From assembly GCA_910589125.1 (NCBI GenBank), contig CAJURX010000005.1, positions 1 through 64,000 of the forward strand: DNA of 64,000 nt, written 5' to 3'. Each line of letters opens with the position of its first letter. Positions within the stretch are counted from its first letter, which is position 1. The translations under genes and the position numbers were made by a program. The stretch comes from an uncultured Eggerthellaceae bacterium (GTDB lineage: Bacteria > Actinomycetota > Coriobacteriia > Coriobacteriales > Eggerthellaceae). This document shows positions 43,185-52,443 of the stretch, one piece after another. The notes under the pieces were generated by a model, which was given only the letters and a program-made list of their open reading frames with translations, did no database searches and had not been told where the DNA came from.

Positions 43185-44075
43185 GTGCACGCCATACAGA
43201 TCAAGGGCGTCTCATTCGCCTATGATGACCTCCCGCGCTCGAAGGGCACTCAGGCCGAAGCGGTCATCCACGACATCAGCCTCGAGGTCCCCAAGGGTCA
43301 GTTCCTCTGCATGATCGGGCACTCAGGCGGCGGCAAATCCACCCTGCTGCGCCTCCTGGCGGGACTCTCGAAACCCACGGAAGGCCAGATCCTCATCGAC
43401 GGGACGCCCATCTCAGGTCCCGGGCTCGATCGCTCGATCGTATTCCAGGACTACTCCCTGTTCCCGTGGATGCGCGTGCGCAAGAACGTGGAGTTCGGCA
43501 TCGAGCAAGCCAACAAGGAGCTCGCCCGCAACCTCTCCAAGCATGAGATCGCCCAGATCGCCGAGGAGCACCTGCGCCTCGTCAACATGCAGGACGCGCA
43601 GGACAAGTACCCCTATCAGCTCTCTGGCGGCATGCAACAGCGCGTCGCCATCGCACGTGCGCTTGCCATGGATACCCAGATCGTGCTCTTCGACGAGCCC
43701 TTCGGCGCGCTCGATGTGAAGACGCGTCGGTCGCTGCAGGGCCTGGTGAGCCAGCTGTGGGCGAAGAGCGAGCATGGCAAGACCGCCATCTTCGTCACGC
43801 ATGACATAGCCGAGGCCATCGTGCTCGCAGATCGCGTCGTGTTCGTGGCCGATGGTCGCATCACGGCAGACTTCATGGTGGACCTGCCACGACCCCGCAC
43901 GATGGAGCTCTTAGCGAAGAGCGAGGAGGCGCGCGCGATAGAGCAGCGGCTGACGGCGCTCTTCTACGAGAGCGGCCCGATCGATGCCGAAGATGAGCTG
44001 GATGCCCTCGCACGGAATGCGATGGATGAGGGCGCGCTCACCCCTGAAGGGACAGGGGCCTGCACATGGCGGTGA
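43185..44075 (+). CDS. ABC transporter ATPase, SsuB/TauB type
   Basis: The 296-residue ATPase has Walker A GHSGGGKST, Q-loop FQDYSLFPW, signature LSGGMQQRVAIARAL, Walker B IVLFDEPFGALD and H-loop FVTHDIAEAI. VFQDYSLFPWMRV is typical of nitrate/sulfonate/taurine importers. A GTG start is set by GAGGAGG four bases upstream. The final 40 residues form an acidic extension. The 3' end overlaps the permease start by 10 bases. Confidence 0.94.
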   Translation: MHAIQIKGVSFAYDDLPRSKGTQAEAVIHDISLEVPKGQFLCMIGHSGGGKSTLLRLLAGLSKPTEGQILIDGTPISGPGLDRSIVFQDYSLFPWMRVRKNVEFGIEQANKELARNLSKHEIAQIAEEHLRLVNMQDAQDKYPYQLSGGMQQRVAIARALAMDTQIVLFDEPFGALDVKTRRSLQGLVSQLWAKSEHGKTAIFVTHDIAEAIVLADRVVFVADGRITADFMVDLPRPRTMELLAKSEEARAIEQRLTALFYESGPIDAEDELDALARNAMDEGALTPEGTGACTWR

Positions 44076-44992
44076 TCTTGAACAGGCGCTTCCTCATAGC
44101 GCAGATGCTGCTCTTGGTGCTCGTGGCCATCGTGGTGGGCATGCCCAATGCGAAGATCCTCTCGGTCACCTACTATCCGTTCCTCATCGCACTGGGCATC
44201 ATGGACCTGATCTACATAGCGCTCCTGATATCAAAGGCGAAGCGCGGCATGGAGTCCACCGGCCCCAATGACATCATCGTGTTCGTCTGGGTGATCATCT
44301 TGATATGGGAGCTGGCTTCGACGAAGCTGGCGCTCACGCCCAACGTCATCGTGCCCACACCCGAAGAGGTGTTCAACGTATTCGCCACCAGCTACGACAC
44401 GCTCTGGGAGAGCGTCGTCTCATCCACATCCCTGCTGATGGTGGGGTATCTGGGCGGCATCCTGGCCGGCGTGGTGCTCGGCGTGATCTGCGGATGGATC
44501 CCGCGGCTGCGCGAGATGTTCTTCCCCATCGCGAACGTGATGGCGCCCATCCCACCCACGGTGTTCGCACCCTATCTGGTGGTGCTGATGCCCACATTCA
44601 GGTCGGCATCCGCCTGCATCATCCTCTTGGGCGTGTTCTGGCCCCAATTCCTGAACATGGTGCTGCGCGTATCCTCCCTTGACCCGAAGCTCATGGACAA
44701 CGCCCGCGCGCTCTGCGTGAAGGGACCTGCCATGGTCACGAAGATCATCCTGCCCTATGTCACGCCAGGCATCCTCCAAGGGCTGCGCGTATCCTTGACC
44801 ACCGCATTCCTCATGCTCACGTTCGCCGAGATGATCGGTGCGCGCGCAGGCATCGGGTTCTTCATCACCAATGCCAACATCTACGCGAACTATGCTGCGG
44901 TGATCGCGGGCATCATCGTGTGCGGTGTGGTGGTGACGGTGCTCTCAGCCATCACCTCATGGGTGCAGCGGCGCTTCACGCTCTGGCGGTGA
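44066..44992 (+). CDS. ABC transporter permease, SsuC/TauC type
   Basis: The 308-residue permease has about eight helices. This exceeds the usual six because two extra N-terminal helices precede the BPD_transp_1 core. Core motifs include GVICGWIPRLREMFFPIAN, PIPPTVFAPYLVVLM and the cytoplasmic EAA-type loop DNARALCVKGPAMVTKIILP. It makes the channel of the importer encoded by the two genes upstream. It ends 17 bases from the convergent hisI stop. Confidence 0.92.
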   Translation: MAVILNRRFLIAQMLLLVLVAIVVGMPNAKILSVTYYPFLIALGIMDLIYIALLISKAKRGMESTGPNDIIVFVWVIILIWELASTKLALTPNVIVPTPEEVFNVFATSYDTLWESVVSSTSLLMVGYLGGILAGVVLGVICGWIPRLREMFFPIANVMAPIPPTVFAPYLVVLMPTFRSASACIILLGVFWPQFLNMVLRVSSLDPKLMDNARALCVKGPAMVTKIILPYVTPGILQGLRVSLTTAFLMLTFAEMIGARAGIGFFITNANIYANYAAVIAGIIVCGVVVTVLSAITSWVQRRFTLWR

Positions 44993-45008
44993 GGCAAGCA
45001 TCCCCCGA

Positions 45009-45350
45009 TCAGAGGGTGCGGAAGAAGCAGGTGCGCTCACCGGTATGGCACGCGGGACCTGCGGGCCTCACGAGCGCGAGCAGCGTATCCGCATCGCAGT
45101 CATACCTCAGGCTGACCACCTTCTGCACGTTGCCGCTCGTGGCGCCCTTGTGCCAGAGCTCGCGTCGGCTGCGCGACCAGAACACCGTCTCGCCCAGCTG
45201 GAGCGTTCGGCGCAGCGACTCCTCATCCATCCACGCCATCATGAGGACCTCCAGCGTATCAGCATCCTGCACGATGCAGGGGATGAGACCGCGCTCATCG
45301 AATGAGAGCTCTGGAAGAGCTACCTGATCACATCCTGACGGGTATCCCAT
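45009..45350 (-). CDS. hisI: Phosphoribosyl-AMP cyclohydrolase
   Basis: The 113-residue protein has VLMMAWMDEESLRRTLQ, WSRSRRELWHKGATSGN and the zinc-binding C-terminus DCDADTLLALV, GPACHTGERTCF. It opens the adenine ring of PR-AMP, the third step of histidine synthesis. It is the single-function form with no HisE domain. The proposed ATG overlaps the end of hisF by 23 bases, with AAGGAGG inside hisF about 12 bases before. It is last in the his operon. Confidence 0.95.
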   Translation of the reverse strand: MGYPSGCDQVALPELSFDERGLIPCIVQDADTLEVLMMAWMDEESLRRTLQLGETVFWSRSRRELWHKGATSGNVQKVVSLRYDCDADTLLALVRPAGPACHTGERTCFFRTL

Positions 45351-46092
45351 GAGATGCCATATCCTCCTTGACCTGGCGAATGGACAGCTCGCCGAAATGG
45401 AACACGCTCGCAGCGAGCACGGCATCCGCCTCCCCTTCGATGATGCCCTGCGCGAAATGCTCCAGGCATCCCACGCCGCCGCTGGCGATCACCGGTATAT
45501 CCACCGCCCGCGCAACGGCACGCGTGAGCGCGCAATCGAACCCCTCGCGCGAGCCATCTCGGTCCATGCTGGTGAGCAGGATCTCGCCCGCGCCGCGGCG
45601 AGCAGCCTCGCATGCCCACGCGACGGCATCAAGGCCCGTAGCAGTGCGGCCCCCTGCCGTATAGACCTCCCACTTGTCCACCCCGCCGCTCACGCGCTTC
45701 GCGTCGATGGCCACGAGGATAGCCTGCGTGCCGAATGCGCGCGCAGCCGTGGTGATCAGCGACGGGTCCCGCACCGCAGCGGAGTTCACGGAGACCTTGT
45801 CAGCGCCAGCTGCGATCATCTGGCGGATATCCTCCACCGTGCGGAATCCGCCTCCCACGGTGTAGGGCAGATGCAGCTCCTCAGAGGCACGGCTGGCAAG
45901 GTCGATCGCCGTCGAGCGCCCATCGGAGGTTGCCGTGATATCCAAGAAGATGACCTCATCAGCGCGCTCCTGGTCATACGTGCGCGCAAGCTCGATCGGG
46001 TCTCCCGCATCGCGCAAGCCGACGAAGTTCACGCCCTTGACCACCCTGCCATCCTTGACGTCCATGCAGGGGATGACTCGCTTCGCCAGCAC
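45328..46092 (-). CDS. hisF: Imidazole glycerol phosphate synthase, cyclase subunit
   Basis: The 254-residue TIM barrel begins LAKRVIPCMDVKDGRVVKG, the HisF signature with the catalytic Asp, and later has FLDITATSDGR and IPVIASGGVG. It joins with HisH to convert PRFAR and ammonia to IGP and AICAR. It starts with GTG, four bases after hisA, with GGAGGG directly before it. Confidence 0.98.
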   Translation of the reverse strand: MLAKRVIPCMDVKDGRVVKGVNFVGLRDAGDPIELARTYDQERADEVIFLDITATSDGRSTAIDLASRASEELHLPYTVGGGFRTVEDIRQMIAAGADKVSVNSAAVRDPSLITTAARAFGTQAILVAIDAKRVSGGVDKWEVYTAGGRTATGLDAVAWACEAARRGAGEILLTSMDRDGSREGFDCALTRAVARAVDIPVIASGGVGCLEHFAQGIIEGEADAVLAASVFHFGELSIRQVKEDMASHGIPVRM

Positions 46093-46095
46093 GCC

Positions 46096-46890
46096 CTATC
46101 CCTCCAGGTCCTGCAGGGTCAGCGGACGCTCCAACCGCTCCGCCCCTTCCGACGCCACTTCAAGGGTGGAGCGACACGCAGCCACGCCATCAGCGACGCT
46201 GAACGAACCCTCGTAGATGGCACGCCCGGTGATGGCACCCTCGATGGCGTCGGACACCTTCGCGAGCGCACGGATATCCTCGAGGGTGGAGATGCCGCCG
46301 CTGGCGATGACGGGGTTGCGGAAGGCCTGCGCCATCTCCACATATGCTGCAGGCGCTATGCCCGTGCGCATCCCGTCACGTGCGATGTCCGTATAGATCA
46401 GATGCTCATAGCCCATATCTGCCATGCACCCTGCCAGCTCGAGCGCATCGATGCCCGCACCCTGCACCCAGCCTTCCACCTTGACATCCCCGCCCTTGGC
46501 ATCGATGCCGGCAGCCAGCATGTCAGGGCCGAATTCCTCGCGCGCCGCTTGGGCGAGCTCCGGGTCGGTCACCAAGGAGGTCCCGAGCACCATACGCGCA
46601 ACGCCGAGGTCCGCCATGCGCCGCAGGTCATCCAGCGTGCGCAGGCCACCACCCACCTCGACGCTCAGGCTGGTCAGCCTGAGGATGCGCTCGATGATGC
46701 CCGCATTGGCAGCCACGCCATCGCGCGCGCCATCCAGGTCCACCACATGGACCCATTCCGCTCCATCCTCTTCGAAGAGCTGCGCTTGCTCAGCAGGGTC
46801 ATCGTGATACACCGTCACCTTCGCATAATCGCCGCGCTCAAGGCGCACTGCCTCGCCGTCGAGCAGGTCTATCGCTGGGAGGAGATACAT
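46096..46890 (-). CDS. hisA: Phosphoribosylformimino-AICAR ribotide isomerase
   Basis: The 264-residue TIM barrel starts MYLLPAIDLLDGEAVRLERG, with the catalytic Asp in AIDLLDG. It has VEVGGGLRTLDDLRRM and the second phosphate site PVIASGGISTLEDI, and its second catalytic Asp is in LIYTDIARDG. It carries out the Amadori rearrangement of ProFAR. AAAGGATAGG precedes the ATG. A gap of 34 bases separates it from hisH. Confidence 0.97.
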   Translation of the reverse strand: MYLLPAIDLLDGEAVRLERGDYAKVTVYHDDPAEQAQLFEEDGAEWVHVVDLDGARDGVAANAGIIERILRLTSLSVEVGGGLRTLDDLRRMADLGVARMVLGTSLVTDPELAQAAREEFGPDMLAAGIDAKGGDVKVEGWVQGAGIDALELAGCMADMGYEHLIYTDIARDGMRTGIAPAAYVEMAQAFRNPVIASGGISTLEDIRALAKVSDAIEGAITGRAIYEGSFSVADGVAACRSTLEVASEGAERLERPLTLQDLEG

Positions 46891-46924
46891 GGCCTATCCT
46901 TTCATTCGCGCGAGCATGCCTGCA

Positions 46925-47566
46925 TCATGCATCTGCCCGCACCATGCGGACGAAGTTCGCGAGCAGGGCCGCACCCGCATCCGAGCTCTTCTCTGGATGG
47001 AACTGTACACCGAACGCGCGATCGCGCGCGCACGCTGACGGGAACGTTGCCGAATGGGTGGTGCGTCCGCAGGTGTAGGGAGAATCCGGTGCCTGATAGG
47101 AGTGCGTGAAATAGAAGAACGAATCGTTCGGGATGCCCTCGAACAGGGCTCGCCCGCTCGCACCCCCTACATCCACCGTGTTCCATCCCACGTGGGGCAC
47201 CTTGTAGGCACGTCCCTGCGCATCGCAAGCAGGCATGCGCCCCACCACTCCGGGCAAGAGCCCAAGACCGGGTGTGACGCCATCAAGGGCATGCTCCTCT
47301 CCCGCCTCATACATCAGATGCATCCCTAGGCAGATCCCCAAGAAGGGCACGCCAGCTCCGACCGCATCCCGGATGGCATCGGCCTGACCCGTCTGCTCGA
47401 GCGTGCGCATCGCGTCAGTGAACGCACCCACGCCAGGCAGCACGATGCCGTCCGCCTCGCGGATGCCTGCCGCCGTCTCCATCACGCGCACATCCGCACC
47501 GCACGCAGCCAGCCCGCGCTCAACGGACTTGATGTTGCCCTTCTTGTAGTCGACGATGGCTATCAC
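46925..47566 (-). CDS. hisH: Imidazole glycerol phosphate synthase, glutaminase subunit
   Basis: The 213-residue class I glutamine amidotransferase has the nucleophile elbow GICLGMHLMYEAG, oxyanion region GVGAFTDAMRTL and the His-x-Glu dyad in FGVQFHPEKSSD. It feeds ammonia to HisF. The GTG start overlaps the hisB stop (GTGA), with AAAGGTG upstream. In-frame upstream sequence is not used. Confidence 0.97.
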   Translation of the reverse strand: MIAIVDYKKGNIKSVERGLAACGADVRVMETAAGIREADGIVLPGVGAFTDAMRTLEQTGQADAIRDAVGAGVPFLGICLGMHLMYEAGEEHALDGVTPGLGLLPGVVGRMPACDAQGRAYKVPHVGWNTVDVGGASGRALFEGIPNDSFFYFTHSYQAPDSPYTCGRTTHSATFPSACARDRAFGVQFHPEKSSDAGAALLANFVRMVRADA

Positions 47567-48159
47567 AGCGCACCTTTGGTGGAGGGGATGGCGTCTTGGG
47601 TACGCGGGTTCACGGCCACCGCGTACCTGAGCGCGCGACCGCATGCCTTGAACGCAGCCTCTATCAGATGATGCGCGTTCTCTCCTGCAAGCTGCCGCAG
47701 ATGCAGCGTGATGCCCGCATTCGAAGCGAACGCGATGAAGAACTCGCGCGCGAGCTGCGTGTCGAACGTGGAGATGGCATCAACGGGGATGTCCATGTCC
47801 CAATGCGCCTGCCCGCGCCCGGAGATGTCGATGGCACAGAGCACGAGCGCCTCATCCATGGGCACGATCGCGCTTGCGAACCGCTCGATCCCCCGCTTGT
47901 CGCCAAGCGCTTCTGCGAATGCCTGCCCGGCCACGATGCCCACGTCCTCCACGCTGTGATGCGCATCCACCTCAAGGTCGCCCGTGCAGCGCACCTGCAT
48001 GTCGAAGAGCGCATGCCGTGAGAAGGCATCCAGCATGTGATCGAAGAAGCCGACTCCCGTATCCAGCTCCGTCACTCCCGCACCGTCGAGGTCGATCGTC
48101 AGCTGGATATCGGTCTCCCGCGTCGTGCGGTTAACCCTTGCCGTGCGTCCATCCATCAT
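47563..48159 (-). CDS. hisB: Imidazoleglycerol-phosphate dehydratase
   Basis: The 198-residue monofunctional enzyme carries the manganese-binding repeats GFFDHMLDAFSRHALFD and DAHHSVEDVGIVAGQA, then ISGRGQAHWDMD and ENAHHLIEAAFKACGRAL. It converts IGP to imidazole acetol phosphate. There is no histidinol-phosphatase domain, so that activity must be encoded elsewhere. AAGGAGGGG precedes the ATG at 48159. Confidence 0.97.
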   Translation of the reverse strand: MMDGRTARVNRTTRETDIQLTIDLDGAGVTELDTGVGFFDHMLDAFSRHALFDMQVRCTGDLEVDAHHSVEDVGIVAGQAFAEALGDKRGIERFASAIVPMDEALVLCAIDISGRGQAHWDMDIPVDAISTFDTQLAREFFIAFASNAGITLHLRQLAGENAHHLIEAAFKACGRALRYAVAVNPRTQDAIPSTKGAL

Positions 48160-48191
48160 GTCCCCTCCTTGGGTACCGGCCCCTCGCACCC

Positions 48192-49265
48192 TCACCGGAC
48201 GATGCGCCTCAGCGCATGCAAGAATGCGTCGTTCTGTTCAGGGGTGCCCACCGTCACGCGCAGCGTCCCCTCAAGACCGGGTGCGGCGCTGAAGTCCCTC
48301 ACCAGGATGCCCACCTCGTAGAGCCGCTGCCAGACCTCTTTCGCCTGCGGAACGGAGAAGAGCACCCAATTGGAATGGCTCGGATAAGGATGCACGCCCG
48401 GAAGGCTCCGCAGCGTGGATGCCATCCGCTCCCGCTCTGAGATGATGGCTTCGATGCCCGTCTCGAATTCCGCGCGGTTCTCGAAGATCACGCGCGCGAT
48501 GGCCTGGCTCACCGCATCCACTGAATAGGGTTGGCGGACCTTCATGTACTCCCGGATGACATCAGGATGCCCCAGGATGTATCCCACGCGCACGCCCGCC
48601 AGGCTGAATGCCTTGCTGAATGTGCGCAGGATGACCAGGTTCTCATTCGCCTCAAGATAGGGGCGCATGGTCATCCGCGAGAATTCGAAGTACGCCTCAT
48701 CCACCACCACGAGCGCATCCGTTGCCTGCAAGAGCGCCTGCAAGAACTCCGTGGGTGCGCGCAGGCCCGTAGGGTTGTTGGGGCTTGCGATGATCGTGAA
48801 GTCCACCTGGCTGTCCGGTCCGGACACTGCCTGGAGGACCGCCTCCTCGTCGATGGCGAAATCCTCATCTGCCAGGCGAGGGATATCGATCACATCCGTA
48901 TCGGTGAGGCGCGCGTTGGTCTCGTACACCGAGAAGGTGGGTGGCATGTTCAGGAACGTGCGACCCGGACCACCCCATGCGAGCGCCGTGTCGAAGAGCA
49001 GCTCGTCCCCGCCATTGCCGACGAGCACCTGATCGCGATCGAGCCCGTTCGCCTCTGCTATCAGGTCGCGCAGATCGTTCGCGAGCGGATCGGGGTAGCG
49101 ATTGAGCGGCACGCGGCGCACGGCCGCCTCTATCTTGCGCCTGAGCTCGTCGCTCACATCCTGCGGATTCTCATTCGCAGACATCATCGCATCAGCGGGC
49201 AGGTACTTCGGGTCGTATGGCTTGAGCCCTTCCAGCTTGCGTGCAGGGCGGCGAACGCTACCCAT
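48192..49265 (-). CDS. hisC: Histidinol-phosphate aminotransferase
   Basis: The 357-residue fold-type I PLP enzyme has MSANENPQDVSDELR, NRYPDPLANDLRDLI, VLVGNGGDELLFDTA, IIASPNNPTGLRAP and the PLP-lysine motif RTFSKAFSLAGVRVGY. It transaminates imidazole acetol phosphate with glutamate. The ATG at 49265 overlaps the hisD end by eight bases and has GGTGGGG upstream. The family normally begins here. Confidence 0.96.
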   Translation of the reverse strand: MGSVRRPARKLEGLKPYDPKYLPADAMMSANENPQDVSDELRRKIEAAVRRVPLNRYPDPLANDLRDLIAEANGLDRDQVLVGNGGDELLFDTALAWGGPGRTFLNMPPTFSVYETNARLTDTDVIDIPRLADEDFAIDEEAVLQAVSGPDSQVDFTIIASPNNPTGLRAPTEFLQALLQATDALVVVDEAYFEFSRMTMRPYLEANENLVILRTFSKAFSLAGVRVGYILGHPDVIREYMKVRQPYSVDAVSQAIARVIFENRAEFETGIEAIISERERMASTLRSLPGVHPYPSHSNWVLFSVPQAKEVWQRLYEVGILVRDFSAAPGLEGTLRVTVGTPEQNDAFLHALRRIVR

Positions 49266-50622
49266 GTGCGCGCTCCCCACCTTCGTTGATGGTAGCGCCC
49301 CAGCCAGCACCCACAGGTGCTCGCTCAGCCTCCTCACTGGCTGCCTGCATGCGCAGCGCCACGGACTGAGCGTGAGCCCAAAGCCCCTCATGCATGGCGA
49401 TGGCCATGACGGACTTGGAGTCATTCATGAGCGCGCGGGCGCTGTATTGGATGATCGAGCTCTTCTTCACGAACTCATCCACCGAGAGCGGGCTTGCGAA
49501 GCGAGCGGTGCCTCCGGTGGGAAGCGTATGGTTCGGCCCTGCCACATAGTCCCCCACCGCTTCCGGCGTCCAGGGACCCAAGAAGATGGCACCTGCATTG
49601 CGTATCTGACCCAGATGGTCCATGGCATCCCTCATGTGCAGCTCGAGATGCTCTGGCGCGATCACATCCACCGCCTGCATGGCTTGGTCCACATCATCGA
49701 CGATGACGATGAGCCCATGATCCTCGAGGGAGGCGCGGGTGATGTCCGCGCGAGGCGAATGCGCAAGGTGCTCCTCGACCGCATGCTCCACCTCATCCGC
49801 ATAGGCGCCCGAAGGACAGACCAGATAGCATGCCGCCATGGGGTCATGCTCTGCCTGCGCCATGAGGTCGATGGCCACGAGCGAGGGGTCAGCCGAGCTA
49901 TCGGCCACCACGCATACCTCTGACGGCCCTGCGATCATGTCGATCCCCACATCCCCTGAGACGACCTTCTTCGCCGCAGCCACATACGCATTGCCTGGTC
50001 CTGTGATCTTGTCGACAGGGCGGATGCTCTGCGTGCCGTACGCCAGAGCCGCCACCGCCTGGGCGCCGCCCACCGTATAGACCTCTGTCACGCCCGCCAG
50101 CTTGCATGCAGCTAGGATGGCCGCATCCACCGTGCCGTCGTGCTGGGGCGGCGTCACGCACGCGATGCGCTCCACGCCCGCAACGCTTGCAGGGATGGCA
50201 TTCATGAGGACGGTGGAGGGGTACAGCGCGCGACCGCCCGGCACGTAGATGCCCACAGAATCGAGCGGCGTCACCTTCGCGCCCACGATGGCGCCATCCT
50301 CGCGCGCGAAGAGCCAGCTCTGGGTGACCTGGCGCTCATGGAAATCGCGTATCTGAGCGGCAGCATGGCGAAGCGCCTCGAGCGTCTCTTCATCCACCTG
50401 GTCCATCGCCGCATCCAAGGCGCTCTTCGGGAGCGCGAATGCCTCGATGCTCACGCCGTCGAATCGCTGCGTGAGCTCGCGCAGGGCATCGTCTCCGCGC
50501 TCGCGCACATCCGCCACGATGTCCGTAGCTGCCTTGAGCGCACGCGCATCGAAGGCGCCCGTTCGATCGATCAGCTCCTTGCGGAAGGGTTCCGTTGGCT
50601 TGAGCTCTATCCGTCTCATCAT
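49258..50622 (-). CDS. hisD: Histidinol dehydrogenase
   Basis: The 454-residue enzyme contains PGGRALYPSTVLMNAIPA, EVYTVGGAQAVAALAYG, DKITGPGNAYVAAAKK, DMIAGPSEVCVVAD, ALIVIDD-like strands and the zinc-binding ASPLSVDEFVKKSSII. It oxidises L-histidinol to histidine with two NAD+. Its ATG overlaps the hisZG stop (ATGA), and its C-terminal extension (EEAERAPVGAGWG) overlaps hisC. Confidence 0.97.
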   Translation of the reverse strand: MMRRIELKPTEPFRKELIDRTGAFDARALKAATDIVADVRERGDDALRELTQRFDGVSIEAFALPKSALDAAMDQVDEETLEALRHAAAQIRDFHERQVTQSWLFAREDGAIVGAKVTPLDSVGIYVPGGRALYPSTVLMNAIPASVAGVERIACVTPPQHDGTVDAAILAACKLAGVTEVYTVGGAQAVAALAYGTQSIRPVDKITGPGNAYVAAAKKVVSGDVGIDMIAGPSEVCVVADSSADPSLVAIDLMAQAEHDPMAACYLVCPSGAYADEVEHAVEEHLAHSPRADITRASLEDHGLIVIVDDVDQAMQAVDVIAPEHLELHMRDAMDHLGQIRNAGAIFLGPWTPEAVGDYVAGPNHTLPTGGTARFASPLSVDEFVKKSSIIQYSARALMNDSKSVMAIAMHEGLWAHAQSVALRMQAASEEAERAPVGAGWGATINEGGERAHG

Positions 50623-52319
50623 CTCGTACCACCTGCTATCGGATCGTATTCGACGCGCATCGCATGTTCTGCGAGCGCGCTCGCCAATTCTACTATGCGC
50701 GCATCGGTGCGCATCTTGGAGGGGTTCGCGAAGAACCGTGCGGTAGAGGACAGCACCTCATCCACGATGACCAGGTCGTTCTCGCGCAGCGTCGTGCCCG
50801 TTGCCGTGATGTCCACGATCCGGTCAGCCAACCCCGTCATGGGCGCGAGCTCTATGTTGCCATTCAAGCGGACGATGTCGGCTTGGATGCCCGCAGCCGC
50901 GAAGTGAGCACGTGCGATGTTGGGATACTTGGTGGCCACGCGCAACGAGCCGAGCCTCCGATAGCGCTCTGCGATCTCCGCATCCGTCCCAGCAAGCTCC
51001 GCGACCACGAACCTGCATCCGCCGAACTTGAGGTCCGCCAGCTGCACCACCTGCGCATCGGATTCCAAGAGGGAATCACGACCGCAGATCCCGCAATCAG
51101 CAGCACCCGTGGCCACGAAGGCGGGGGCGTCAGAGGGCCTCACGATGATGTAGTCCGCCGACGGCGTGGAGATGATCAATTGGCGCCCCGGATCATCCAA
51201 GCCCGTCACATCGAAGCCGACCGCTTGGAGGCTTGCGATGGCGTCAGCGTTGAGCGCGCCCTTCGGCACGGCGATGCGCAGCTTGCGATCAGGGTCCCCC
51301 GCACGCACCGACGCTGCCTCAGCAGCCTCCGCTGCGGCTGCGGCCATGACCTGCTCCAACGAGAAGGCGAATCCCGCTGCCGAGCGACGAGCTCCGAATG
51401 CTGCGAGCATGTTGTCATAGCGTCCACCCGAGCCGAGCGCGCTCCCCAGATGGGGCGAATATGCCTCGAACACGAGACCTGTGTAGTAATCGAAGGAGCT
51501 CATGACCGAGAAGTCCACGAGGAGGCGCGCATCGGGGCACATCTCCTGGATGCTCGTGTATGCTTGCGCAAGCGCATCGAGGCCGTCCGCGCATCCAAGC
51601 GGCTCAGCTATCGCGCGCGCCTGCTCTATCGCATCCGCGCCACCACGCACGTGCAGGAGGTCATGCACCGCCTTCGCATAGGCCGGAGCCACGCCTGCAG
51701 CATCCACCGCGACGCATGCGCGGACATCCGTCAGGTTCGCCAGCTCCACGAAATCCGATGCATGGCATGCTGCGAGCACCGCCTGCACCCAGGCAGCATT
51801 GCCACCCGAGCGCTCCAAGAGCGCGCGAAGCGGCGCCACCGTGGCGATCGCCATGGTCACATCACGCACGCCTGCCAAGCCGAGCGCCTGGAGCATGAGC
51901 GCGACGAGCGACGCATCCACCTGCCACCCATCCTCATTGATGTCCTCCACCCCGATCTGGGTCAGCTCTCGCGGCGTTGCCTGCGCAGCACCCTCCATCT
52001 CGCGGAACACGCGCTGCGTATAGCGCAAGCGCAGAGGCTCATCAGCCTGGCGCAAGCGCGCCGAGCACATGCGCGCCACCTGGAGCGTGACATCAGGGCG
52101 CATGGCGAGCAGCTCGCCTTGGGAATCGAAGAAGCGGAAGGGGGATGCCGGTAGATGCATGCCCGCATCCACCACATCCATCGCCTCCAAGGTGGGCGTC
52201 TCTATGGGACGGAAGCCCTTGTGCGCGAAGAGGTCCTGCACGCTGCGCGTGATGCGCTCGCGCTCGGTAGCCTCATCAGGCAGGACATCACGAAAGCCCG
52301 TGGGCGTGCTCTGGATCAT
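50619..52319 (-). CDS. HisZ-HisG fusion: ATP phosphoribosyltransferase regulatory and catalytic chain
   Basis: This 566-residue protein joins two usually separate proteins. Residues 1-345 are HisZ, the class II HisRS-like regulator (TPTGFRDVLPDEATERERI, AMRPDVTLQVARMC, SALGSGGRYDNMLAAFG). Residues about 355-566 are a short-form HisG (RIAVPKGALNADAIASL, VRPSDAPAFVATGAADCGIC, VDITATGTTLRENDL). Short HisG lacks its own regulatory domain and needs HisZ, so the fusion makes the hetero-octamer partners one chain. It catalyses the first step, PRPP plus ATP, and is probably histidine-feedback inhibited. AGGAG precedes the ATG. It is the first gene of the his operon. Confidence 0.93.
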   Translation of the reverse strand: MIQSTPTGFRDVLPDEATERERITRSVQDLFAHKGFRPIETPTLEAMDVVDAGMHLPASPFRFFDSQGELLAMRPDVTLQVARMCSARLRQADEPLRLRYTQRVFREMEGAAQATPRELTQIGVEDINEDGWQVDASLVALMLQALGLAGVRDVTMAIATVAPLRALLERSGGNAAWVQAVLAACHASDFVELANLTDVRACVAVDAAGVAPAYAKAVHDLLHVRGGADAIEQARAIAEPLGCADGLDALAQAYTSIQEMCPDARLLVDFSVMSSFDYYTGLVFEAYSPHLGSALGSGGRYDNMLAAFGARRSAAGFAFSLEQVMAAAAAEAAEAASVRAGDPDRKLRIAVPKGALNADAIASLQAVGFDVTGLDDPGRQLIISTPSADYIIVRPSDAPAFVATGAADCGICGRDSLLESDAQVVQLADLKFGGCRFVVAELAGTDAEIAERYRRLGSLRVATKYPNIARAHFAAAGIQADIVRLNGNIELAPMTGLADRIVDITATGTTLRENDLVIVDEVLSSTARFFANPSKMRTDARIVELASALAEHAMRVEYDPIAGGTR

Positions 52320-52417
52320 CGGTCTCCTCTTAGGCTGCCTCCACGGCAGCGCATCGATATCAGCGACATTCTCAATAGCCTTCTCTTGGTCTCCCCGAGA
52401 AGGACCGTGCACGATGA

Positions 52418-52443
52418 TATCACTTTAGCACAGTAGAGTGATA
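52418..52443. promoter_or_regulatory. Inverted repeat at the his operon promoter region
   Basis: Perfect arms TATCACT (52418-52424) and AGTGATA (52437-52443) are separated by 12 bases, about 100 bases upstream of hisZG. A possible minus-strand promoter, TTTATC and TGATAT with 17-base spacing, overlaps it. No T-box or His-codon leader peptide was found. Confidence 0.5.

Noticed and set aside
45349..52154. Plus-strand ORFs of 586 and 496 codons opposite the his operon
   Set aside because: The minus-strand his genes carry full catalytic motifs. The plus frames are Arg/His-rich antisense shadows.
52320..52412. In-frame 31-codon extension of hisZG
   Set aside because: HisZ proteins begin near TPTGFRDVLP and AGGAG is correctly placed only for the ATG at 52319.
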